Shown: positions 55,689-64,000 of the stretch, in pieces | How positions within the stretch are numbered: the first letter of the stretch is position 1 | Layout of the letters: each line of letters opens with the position of its first letter | Assembly (NCBI GenBank): GCA_019925105.1 | Contig: JAHGAU010000001.1 | Location: 2,108,001-2,172,000, forward strand | Direction of reading: 5' to 3' | Origin: Niebla homalea | Lineage: Eukaryota > Ascomycota > Lecanoromycetes > Lecanorales > Ramalinaceae | DNA: 64,000 nt | Notes under the pieces: model-generated | The model's database searches: none | What the model was told of the DNA's origin: nothing | What the model saw: the letters and a program-made list of their open reading frames with translations, nothing else | Program-made: the position numbers and the translations under genes

Positions 55689-56374
55689 ATGCCCAAGAAC
55701 AAGGGAAAGGTATGAACTTCAACGTTGCCCCACTTCATTCAGCAACTTGTCCCCCTTGCTTACGTTCAATTTTAAGGGAGGGAAAAACAGGCGTCGAGGA
55801 AAGAACGAGAATGACAATGAGAAGCGAGAACTGACTTTCAAAGAAGATGGACAAGGTACGTGAGCACCAATTCAAATTCATTTGCGCATTGGAATACCCC
55901 CACCCCTTCTCTGTACGATCATCATGTGCGTCTGAGAGACGGTCGTGCTGACGGTGTGCATCACCGTAGAATATGCCCAAGTCATCAAGATGTTAGGGAA
56001 TGGGCGTCTCGAGGCTCTGTGCTTTGACGGTGAAAAGCGGCTTGCACACATCCGAGGCAAATTGCGGAAGAAAGTTTGGATCAATCAGGGCGACATCATA
56101 TTACTTTCTCTGCGGGACTATCAAGATGAGAAGGGGGATGTCATACTCAAATACAACGCCGATGAAGCTCGAAGTCTGAAGGCGTACGGGGAGCTACCTG
56201 AGACGGCCAAGATCAACGAAACAGACACGTACGACCTAGTTCTCCGAATGAAACGAGATCTGTTACTGACTCCGTCACAGGTACGGACATGAAGGTGTGG
56301 ATGATAACGTGGAGTTCGACGAGGATAGAGACAATAGCAGTGACGACAAGGATGTTGACGTCGATGATATCTGA
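55689..56374 (+). CDS. tif11: Translation initiation factor eIF1A
   Basis: Binds the A site of the 40S subunit and promotes scanning and start-codon choice. Model: 55689-55709, 55777-55855, 55970-56228, 56281-56374, giving 150 residues, the family size. Exon 1 is only seven codons (MPKNKGK); exon 2 begins [20 protein letters not shown]; exon 3 holds the OB fold ([40 protein letters not shown]); exon 4 is the acidic tail ending DVDVDDI, the eIF5B-binding end. Splice 3 (GTACGA..CACAG) restores NETDTYGHEG, as in other eIF1A proteins. The unspliced frame of exon 3 runs on for about 18 codons to a stop, so exon 4 is easily missed. Confidence 0.97.
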
Positions 56375-56720
56375 GTGATGGGGGTTGGTTATGAGGGCAT
56401 ATGATAGGGCGCCACGGTGCATGCAATTGGAAGGGTGCTTTTCAAGAAAGGTCTGGGATGGCTAGGAGGTGGTGGTCAGGCAAATCGTTGAGGTTGATGC
56501 CATTATGACGTCTCTTAGAGGAACACACTTCTGTTAGTGCACGTAGTGCCGCTACGTACGATCAATCGAGAAGACAACCAACCAATACGAATGTTGAACA
56601 AGAATGCGTTCGGAACGGGGACATTACCATCAAATGAACATGTAACGCCATGATGAGATCTAGCGCCCATCGTACTTGTAGTCCTTCACTTGTTTCCCTC
56701 CATCGACACTCTCCCCAATA
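56375..56720. other. Spacer between eIF1A and Rad1
   Basis: 346 bp containing the eIF1A 3' flank and the Rad1 promoter. Nothing specific recognised. Confidence 0.35.
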
Positions 56721-59700
56721 ATGCCCGTGCCGAACGGGTCGAGTCCAGTCAAACTTTCCCTGCCGCTTGTAAGGCTTGCAGATTGAATACACCTTGCGAG
56801 ATGCTGACTTATTGTAGGAGTACCAACAGGATCTCTACAGAGAGCTCAATAACGAAGATGAGCTCGTCATTCTCGCACGTGGTCTCGGACTGCTTCGTAT
56901 CGTCACCAACCTCCTCCACTCCTTCGATGCGGCCGGCAGCAACCTGGTCGTCATCGTCGGTGCGGACGATAGGGAGAATGGTTGGATTGGAGAAGCTCTG
57001 GCCGAGCAGGCCGCCATCAGTAGAAGCCCTGCCGCCAGAGGATTGAGCCAGGTCAATACAGATGCAATGAGTGTTGGCACAAGGTGTGCTTTTCCACCGA
57101 GACTACACCCAACACGAACGCTAATCGAGGCTAAGGGAAAAGATGTATACCAAGGGGGGAATCTTCAGCATCACTTCCAGGATCCTGGTCGTCGATCTAC
57201 TGTCTAGTGAGACGTGCCCATTTCCCGTACGTGGATGGCAGCTGACGATCAAGGGCTCCTGAACCCGGAAACGGTAACTGGCCTCGTCGTGCTACATTCT
57301 GAGAGGTGCGTGACTCCATACATGAGTCTCTTGACGGTCCTGACCGTATCTAAGGATCGTGGCAACATCCATTGAAGCTTTCATTATTCGCATATATCGT
57401 CAAATGAACAAGGGTGGCTTTCTGAAAGCCTTCTCTGATAACCCGGAGCCTTTCACCGGAGGCTTCGCCCCCTTGAGCTCCATGATGCGTAATCTCTTCC
57501 TTCGAAAACCGTCCCTCTGGCCGCGGTTCCATGTCACAGTCGCAAAGTCTCTGGAAGGACGAAAGAAAGCCGAGGTCATCGAATTGGAAGTGCCTATGAC
57601 TGACGCTATGCGTGACATCCAGAATGCCATCCTGGAGTGTGTAGAGGTCAGTATTGGGGACCTTAGGCGTACAGATACGGGCATTGAGCTGGATGATTGG
57701 ACGCTTGACAGCGCCTTGCACAAGTCTTTTGATGTGATTGTGAGAAGACAATTGGACGCAGTCTGGCACCGCGTCAGCTATCGTACTAGACAGATTGTCA
57801 ATGATCTTACCGTCCTTCGAAGCATTCTGCAGTAAGTGGTCTGGTTGCATGTAAGGGCTCATATTGACTCTTGGGCAGTGCTCTCCTGACATACGACTGT
57901 GTCTCATTCAACAAATATCTGGATACTATTCTCGCTGCACATCAACCACCTCCAGGCTCGAATCGGCAGAACCAGTCTCCTTGGCTGTTCCTTGATGCTG
58001 CAAATATCATCTTCGAGACCGCTAAACGACGTGTGTACACAGGAAAGACCGTAGAGACGGACGTACCAGAGAACGCAGCCAAGTTGCCGGATTCTTTACG
58101 GCCAGTGCTGGAGGAACAGCCGAAATGGGCTGTTCTGGCGGACGTGCTTGATGAGATAGACCGCGATGCTTATCTCAATCCAGGGCTTCGGGATGACTCC
58201 AACGGAACAGTGCTTATTATGTGCTCGGATCAGAGCACCTGCCGTCAATTGAGAGAATACTTGCAGAAAATGAAGACTCAGGTGCAACAGAAGCATCATG
58301 AAGACGAAACAGAGGAGGAGGCCGAAGCTAAACCATCAGCAGACTTCATGATGAGGAGAAAATTGTGGAGGTACTTCGGCTGGAAGAAGGCTTTTGCTCG
58401 GGTCAGTGCACACTTGTTTGCTGAACAGCAGAAGGCTTTGGAAGGATTCACCTCTGTAAGTGATAAGCAAGGGGCCAACGGGTATCGCGGAAAGGGGCCA
58501 CCAAACAAACGGCGTCGTGTACGAGGAGGCTCAGCGGCAGCGGCCGGTGGTGGACGACCTGTCAACGGTAGCATGCATGTTGCAGAGGAGAAAGAGTCTC
58601 AGGTCGCTTCCCTCATGGCCGACATTGAACCCGATGAGGCCGAGGCAAATCTGAAGGAGGACGCTGCGGTTGATGACCTTGAGGACCTGGAAGACTACTT
58701 CGAGTTGTTCGAGATGAACGATCTTGTCGTGGTACATCCATACGATGGCGATCTGGATGAGCACGTCCTTGACGAAGTTAGACCTCGATATGTTATCATG
58801 TATGAACCTGACGCGGCCTTCATACGACGTGTCGAGGTGTACAGAAGCTCGCATGACGATCGGAATGTTCGAGTCTATTTCATGTACTACGGAGGCTCGG
58901 TAGAGGAGCAAAGGTATCTCAGCGGAGTTAGAAAGGAGAAGGATGCTTTCACTAGGCTGATCAAAGAAAAAGGGGTAAGAACAACTTTTCGACCGTGGAC
59001 CACCACATTGATACTGACAATTTACGTAGAATATGGCGGTGACAATAACGCATGATGCGTCCGTAAACGACCCCCAGGAGTCCTTCCTTCGCACTGTCAA
59101 CACACGAATAGCTGGTGGTGGACGGCTAGCAGCCACTGCCGAGCCTCCTCGTATAGTCGTTGACGTGCGAGAATTTCGCTCTTCGCTCCCGTCACTCCTC
59201 CACGGCCGGTCAAACATCGTCGTCCCCTGCATGCTGACCGTAGCTGACTACGTTCTCACCCCCCACATCTGCATCGAAAGGAAATCCGTGCGCGATCTAA
59301 TCTCCTCCTTCAAGAATGGCCGTCTCTTCAATCAGGCGGAGACCATGCTCTCACACTACAAGTATCCCATGCTCCTGATCGAATTCGACCAGAACCGTTC
59401 CTTCACCCTTGACACCTTTGGCACAGACCACACCACCTCCTCGCTCAAGGCCGAGAACCCTTCAGACCTTCAGTCCAAGATCGCCCTACTCACCCTTGCT
59501 TTTCCGCGCCTAAAGATCATCTGGTCAAGCAGTCCGTACCAGACCGCCGAGATCTTCGACGAGTTAAAGAAGCAGCAAGAGGAGCCCGATCCGATCAAGG
59601 CTGTGCAGGTTGGACTCATTGCGGGGGAGGACCCTAGTGATCAGACGTTTAATCAGACGCCGCAGGAGATGCTCAGGGTGGTTCCTGGCATGAGCGAGAA

Positions 59701-59842
59701 GAATCTCAGCCGGATCACGCTCGAAGTGCGGAATGTGGCAGAGGTGAGCAATCTAGGGGAGGAAGAGCTGGATGTTTTGATTGGCAAGGAGGCGGGGAGA
59801 CAGGTCCATCGGTTCTTCAACAGGAGCGTCTTTGACGACTGA
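56721..59842 (+). CDS. rad1: XPF/Rad1 structure-specific endonuclease subunit
   Basis: Cuts 5' of bulky lesions in nucleotide excision repair, and removes flaps in recombination, as a dimer with Rad10/ERCC1. Seven exons: 56721-56768, 56818-57083, 57136-57206, 57254-57305, 57355-57831, 57879-58974, 59030-59842; phases sum correctly to 940 residues. The N-terminal inactive helicase-like part includes EYQQDLYRELNNEDELVILA, GLGLLRIVTNLLHSFD, KGGIFSITSRILVVDLLSRL, LNPETVTGLVVLHSER and EAFIIRIYRQMNKGGFLKAF. Mid-protein is an acidic, Arg/Gly-rich linker with KRRRVRGG. The nuclease domain has VDVREFRSSLP and the metal-binding ERK-x3-D (E753, R754, K755, D759) in ICIERKSVRDLISSF. The helix-hairpin-helix end contains VVPGMSEKNLSRI and closes FNRSVFDD. 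It is slightly shorter than many fungal homologues. Confidence 0.95.
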
Positions 59843-60119
59843 AAAAAGACTAGAGGAAGCCTGCAAGTCCCTCGCATGCTGATAACCCGAGCGTGAGGTC
59901 AGTTGCAAAAAGGCAGCAACGAGCAGCGTCCAACGGCAACCGAGATTCCCTGACACCCAGGACATGGCAACGGCCGTCATTAAGTTCGATTTTGATATTA
60001 CATGAGACGAATCACCGAAAGACACATGATAAAGCCGTTATGCATACTGCCCCCCCACCCTCCACCCTCCAATCAAGAGCGTCCGTCTCACAGCATCTCC
60101 CTCCGCTCCAATCCCCTCC
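59843..60119. other. Convergent spacer
   Basis: 277 bp between the Rad1 stop and the small gene on the minus strand. Nothing recognised. Confidence 0.35.
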
Positions 60120-60483
60120 TCACTGATTCAACTCCCGCATCTTCGCCTCCGTCTCCTCCCTGCTCGCCTTGGGCGGCATATCTGTCCCATTTCATTAGCC
60201 TCCCCTCATTCCCCTCATTCACAAACCCCCAGCCCGCCCCCCGCCCTTCCCCCCCCTTCCCCCTCATCATCGTGGGGCATTTGGAAAAAGTCATACCTTC
60301 CATACTCTTCGGGATCTGCGGCCCTTTGCTCACGAAATCCGTCGCCTTGGCCCCACCGGGGGTGTGCTCGTTCTGGTGGCCCGGGTGGTCCGACGCGGTG
60401 GTGTCGGTGCTGGAGGACGGGTCCTTGGCGACCTTCTCGGTCAGGCCGGTGGGGGCTTCTTCTTCCGAGGGGTGGACCGGCAT
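60120..60483 (-). CDS. Small unrecognised protein, 82 residues, two exons
   Basis: Model: exon 1 60483-60297, 115-bp intron (GTATGA..GACAG), exon 2 60181-60120, giving 82 residues. Exon 1 starts MPVHPSEEEAPTGLTEKVAK and continues with a Ser/Thr/His-rich stretch to GPQIPKSMED across the splice. Exon 2 adds MPPKASREETEAKMRELNQ, a charged helix that ends in a stop. Reading through the intron gives a Gly-rich frame of low plausibility, and the exon 2 helix sequence strongly favours splicing. No domain, signal or membrane span. The size and charge suggest a small soluble or stress-type protein, but I recognise no family. The 115-bp intron equals the length of the one proposed at 53764-53878, both longer than most others here. 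Confidence 0.6.
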
Positions 60484-60895
60484 GGTCGCTTTTGAATTGA
60501 TTGTTCTTTCTTTCTCGTTTGCGGAATTTCTCTGATGAGTTTGTCTTTGTTTGTTGGTGCCTGTGCAGCGAGGAGGAGAAGATCGGGAGAGAAGAATGAA
60601 GGGTGATGATGTGGCTGGTGGGCCGTGGGGGAGGAAGTAGGCACTGGGCAGAAGCATGCCGCGCTTAGCGGTACGTCATCGAGGGGGTCCCGCTTTTTGG
60701 CGCTGCATGACATCGGGAGCTAAGCCTATCAATATGCAAGATCTTCCAATGTCGAATCAGAACAAGATGCTGCAAATCTCGAGCCCCGGCACGCCAATTT
60801 CTTTTTCACATCGAGTTCCGTCGAGCAAACAATTTTAAGTTTAAGCCATCAGTAGATATAGAATGCCCAACAAACATATCTCCGGCGCTGCCCGT
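60484..60895. other. Spacer: promoter of the 82-residue gene and 3' flank of the next
   Basis: 412 bp; both neighbours are on the minus strand. Pyrimidine/purine-skewed tracts precede the small gene. No site named. Confidence 0.35.
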
Positions 60896-62751
60896 TTATA
60901 CGTACGTGTGCAACATGGATTCCCGCTCACTCGCCCGCTTTGTCCTCCCCGGGCAGGGGCGCATGCACGATACCAGCTCTCGAGCCTGCACCCTCGAGAA
61001 GACGCTCCCGGCATCATCGACCCCGATCCCCAGCACCACCTCATCATCCAGATATCCCACGTGCATGTCCTCGCTCTCGTCCCCTTCACTGCCCTTCCTT
61101 GGCTCGCGACCCCATGCGTACGCCAGACTGACCGTGTACGTGAACTCCGCCCAGTGCGGTTTCTCCGCCCCTGCTCCTTTCGACTCCGTCGCATTGGCGG
61201 TGGCGTTGAGTGATCTCGACCCCTTGTCAAGTACGACGTCCGCTTTCTCCGGATCGTCGTCCCATGTCTCCGCCGGCGACCATCCGCGCCCGGTCTCGTT
61301 CGCCATGAGGATCGGCTGGCCGGAGATGGCGAGCATGCCGAACGGCGGCGTGGCGGACCAGACGAGGAAGAAGCGCTCGTATCGCTGGGGCAGTCCCAAC
61401 GGATTGCTGAACTTGCGGTGGATCAGGGCGAAGAAGACGGTCTTTCCTGGCGTGGCTTTGCACTTGCGGTCGGAGCGGTTGCAGAGGATGAGCCGGAGTG
61501 AGTTGGTGGCTTGATGCCATTGGGCGCCTCTGGGGGCTACGCCTCCTTCTTCTCCTGCGGTGGTTTGTACGAGGCAATTCTCCTCCATAGGGTCGGTCAG
61601 GTTCGTGGTGGTGAGACCATTGCCGAGGAGTTTGGCGAATGTGCGGCCGGGTCTGTCGCTGCGGAGTGGTGGAAGGTCATAGTGGACATACGCCTCACCA
61701 TTTGGTGGAAAGAAGAGCATCCAGTTCTTCTCAATGGCAGACCGCGTGGAGGGAGGATTCCGAGTCAGCTCAGTGAGGCTTGGGTATGATTTCAGGGGCC
61801 CAAGCGAAGGTCGCGTAGGGGAAGAAGCAAGAAGCTTCTCCAGTGGGGGATGGAGCGCTCGCAGGTCGATAAGCCAAAGGCCAAAGCATGCGTAGCGGGA
61901 CCTAATGGCATATCAGTAGAAGCCGGCACGAGAGACTTGCAGTTCAGGATCGAGACCTACTGCGTATTACACATCATCAGGGGCTCCCCCCTCCCACTCC
62001 AGAAGATCCTGGGGTCATGGAACCCGGGAATGTCTGCATAGGTCGCAAACTTGCCTTCGCATTTCTCTGCTGGGGTTGGTGGAACGCTCAATGTGATTGG
62101 CGCGTGTACACATCTCATGCCTCCTGCTGGTCCGAGAATTTCTATGTCCTCTGGAGTGCAAGGCTTTTCGCCTGTGGGGGCATTCTCGCCAGACCCGACG
62201 TAGCAGACATTGGCCTCACAGAGGACATTCTCTTGATGGTTTCCATCTGTGACGATCCTACTGACGACCAGATACTGATTCTCGGACCAGTGAGGTAAAG
62301 CGATAATGGTAGGATTCCAGAAGATGCGCGGATCCGGTTTGGGATCATCATGTGGCATCTGGGAGATGTTTTGTAGGATGTTTGGGAGACGAATGTGGCC
62401 GGTATATCTATTTGTTCTTCTTCTGCATTCAAACAGAACGTCGAGGTTCTCGTCGAGGATTGGTTGCCACAGAGCTAATTTGGTTCCATTGTCAGAGGCT
62501 TTGGTATGACCATCGTTGTCGAAGAAGTACCGATTTGGCGGTAGCAAGTGGTTGCTGGAGGCATTGGCCACCGGCACAGAGTCGTGAAGCGAGCTGATTG
62601 GAACATGGATGCCCTCAGGCGGTGTCGGCGGTTGATGTATCACAAAAGACGGCAGTGAGCTTGGACCGGGTAAGCCGCGATAGACTATGACGAAGGTAAC
62701 AAGGACGAGGACGGGGAGGAGGAAGCGGCGTAGAGGAGGCAAATAAATCAT
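60896..62751 (-). CDS. Type II membrane protein of the secretory pathway, possible glycan-processing enzyme
   Basis: Model: exon 1 62751-61961, 59-bp intron (GTAGGT..ATTAG), exon 2 61901-60896, giving 598 residues. One N-terminal span (about 9-24, FLLPVLVLVTFVIVY) follows a short basic cytosolic end, so the rest should lie in the lumen; several N-x-S/T sites (ASSNHL is not one, but LQNISQ, TNLTDP and SLNATANATE are) support this. Conserved-looking blocks: FWNPTIIALPHWSENQYLVV, RIVTDGNHQENVLCEANVCY, GFHDPRIFWSGRGEPLMM, CFGLWLIDLRAL, and near the end HVGYLDDEVVLGIGVDDAG. The repeated hydrophobic strands with DPRIFW-like words recall beta-propeller glycosidases or fungal beta-mannosyltransferase-like proteins, but I cannot settle the family. 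Joined by splicing NTQ-SRYACFG with correct phase. An ATG 54 codons upstream in frame is disfavoured. Confidence 0.72.
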
Positions 62752-63239
62752 GGTCACGGCGCTGAACTTGAGCTTGATAGTGCAGGAATTTTGTCTGGGA
62801 AAAGAGTATACGAATGTTCCTTGTTCTGTGACACTTTGACGGCGACAGAATATTCGTTGGGATGGATTGGCTTTCACCCGCGATCCCTGGGCCCTAGCAG
62901 CACATAATAACACACAATCTGCTCAATTCTACCAGTAAACAATGTTTTTTCAAAGAAGGATCGGAAGCTCCTAAATTATTCAAGGAAGTTGCTCAAGGGC
63001 CCACTATAGGGGATTCCTCTTTCTCGCTCAGGAGCTTTTCAGGTATGAAATACAGCATACAAGGACTTCATATGCAATCTAATACTTACAAACCATACGA
63101 ATGCCCACCCACTTGGGCTATTTGACCCCTTTTGTTCCGCCCGACTTGTCTTATTACGCAAAACGCCTCCAACGCCAACGCTATTAGCAATGCCCCGACC
63201 TTTGTAAAGTCCAATACCCCCTTTTGAACATTCATACTG
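62752..63239. other. Spacer upstream of the type II membrane protein gene
   Basis: 488 bp between two minus-strand genes: promoter of the membrane protein gene and 3' flank of the MFS gene. Nothing specific recognised. Confidence 0.35.
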
Positions 63240-64000
63240 TCACCGTCCTTCTACGTCGTCATCATCGTCATCTTCACTGTCTTCTTCCTCCTCCAGCCCG
63301 TCCGACTCAAGCTCCTCACTGCGTATGCCAAAGCTCAACAGGAAACCAATGAATGCGACACCACCGAAGACACTGAATGCCATCGCTTCTCCCTTAGGCT
63401 CGAGGTGAGTCGATAAAGAGAACAGGCCCCCAGCCAGGAATGGGCCAGCTGCTCGTCCAGCGGCCGACAACGTTTGGGCCAAGCCATTCAACGTGCCCAA
63501 TGTTGAATGATTCGGGGCCGAATTAGTGATCTAAGCAGGGACGCGGTCAGCGGAGGCCCTTCCCAATGGATGCCGAGATCTTACCAAAAGTAAGAAACTT
63601 GTCAAGCAGCCCACAGCAGCCAGAGACTTGATCAGGAGCACAATTCCTAGCTCGACATACAGCCAAGCCTTGCCGCTAGATATACCGCCATCTCCGTTCT
63701 TGATGTTCTTGTACCCAACCCAAGGTGTCAGTATGAAGGCCACGGCCATGCCTGCAATGCATGCCCTGTACGTAACCTTATTTCCCGCCTTATCCCTCAA
63801 TTTGCCAAAGATGCCCAACTGAAACAGAATAGTAGCTGCTCCTGCAAAAGCCAAGGAGAACCCTATTTCCTCTGGTGACAGGTCACGCCCTCTCGGTGGC
63901 CGCGCCTGGCCAAAGATTGGGTACAGAGCGTTGTATGAAACATTCGATAGTTGAAAGATTAAATATGTAGACATCAGGAGTACCGTATCCCGATTGAAGA
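63240..64000 (-). CDS. Major facilitator superfamily transporter, C-terminal part
   Basis: The gene runs off the right edge. Exons seen: from the edge (64000) to 63585, 54-bp intron (GTAAGA..CTTAG), 63530-63240. The frame is open to the window end (FNRDTVLLMSTYLIFQLSNV), so the ATG at 63974 is internal. Hydrophobic spans alternate with FGKLRDKAGNKVTYRACIAG (a loop with the MFS RxG-like pattern) and TNSAPNHSTLGTLNGLAQTL, then AAGRAAGPFLAGGLFSLST. The latter is typical of the ZIFL/MFS-1 type proteins of fungi. The C-terminus is a run of Glu/Asp. The substrate is unknown; zinc-induced-facilitator-like is a family resemblance. Confidence 0.85.

Overview
This window is nuclear DNA of a filamentous ascomycete (Pezizomycotina; probably Dothideomycetes, but that rank is an impression, not a measurement). 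Genes are close-packed and broken by short introns of about 40-65 bp (one of 115 bp is proposed) with GT..AG ends, often with CTAAC/CTGAC-like branch sequences. The products are typically fungal: a nitrate assimilation pair, a class VI chitin synthase, a P4-ATPase flippase, WASP/Las17 and an alpha-aminoadipate reductase. No rRNA, tRNA, CRISPR array or virus was recognised. Exon boundaries were worked out by hand from splice signals, reading phase and family conservation; phases were checked arithmetically for every spliced model.

Layout. 1-2.4 kb: the end of a Serinc/Tms1 membrane protein and a PPR protein. 2.8-10.2 kb: nitrite reductase (-) and nitrate reductase (+), divergent around a 1.3-kb promoter with GATA and NirA-type sites. 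10.5-13.0 kb: Hsp110 with a perfect heat-shock element upstream. 13.5-16.3 kb: class VI chitin synthase. 16.3-19.6 kb: a gene-poor stretch with one cupin gene and a 305-bp element with inverted repeats. 19.6-24.4 kb: an Mcm1-type MADS factor, V-ATPase subunit E and a NIPA-like transporter. 24.6-26.8 kb: a possible SMC5/6 accessory factor. 27.9-32.6 kb: a Dnf-type flippase. 33.4-39.9 kb: a Sen1-like helicase with C-terminal zinc knuckles. 40.1-46.8 kb: a large disordered protein, a short-chain dehydrogenase and WASP/Las17. 47.2-52.8 kb: a Lys2-like reductase lacking the usual N-terminal region, divergent from a mitochondrial Mrs2-type Mg2+ channel. 53.6-55.4 kb: two unrecognised genes. 55.7-59.8 kb: eIF1A and the XPF/Rad1 nuclease. 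60.1-64 kb: an 82-aa protein, a type II membrane protein of the secretory pathway, and the end of an MFS transporter.

Most genes are single-copy housekeeping genes not linked by function. The exceptions are the nitrate pair (nitrate to nitrite to ammonium, with a shared promoter) and two neighbouring membrane/actin functions (flippase and WASP) that may be coincidence. I did not find an unmistakable undescribed system. The best leads are the N-terminally short Lys2-like enzyme with an upstream Gcn4-type site, the Sen1 zinc-knuckle array, the inverted-repeat element at 18.6 kb, and the unrecognised proteins at 53.6-55.4 and 60.1-62.8 kb.
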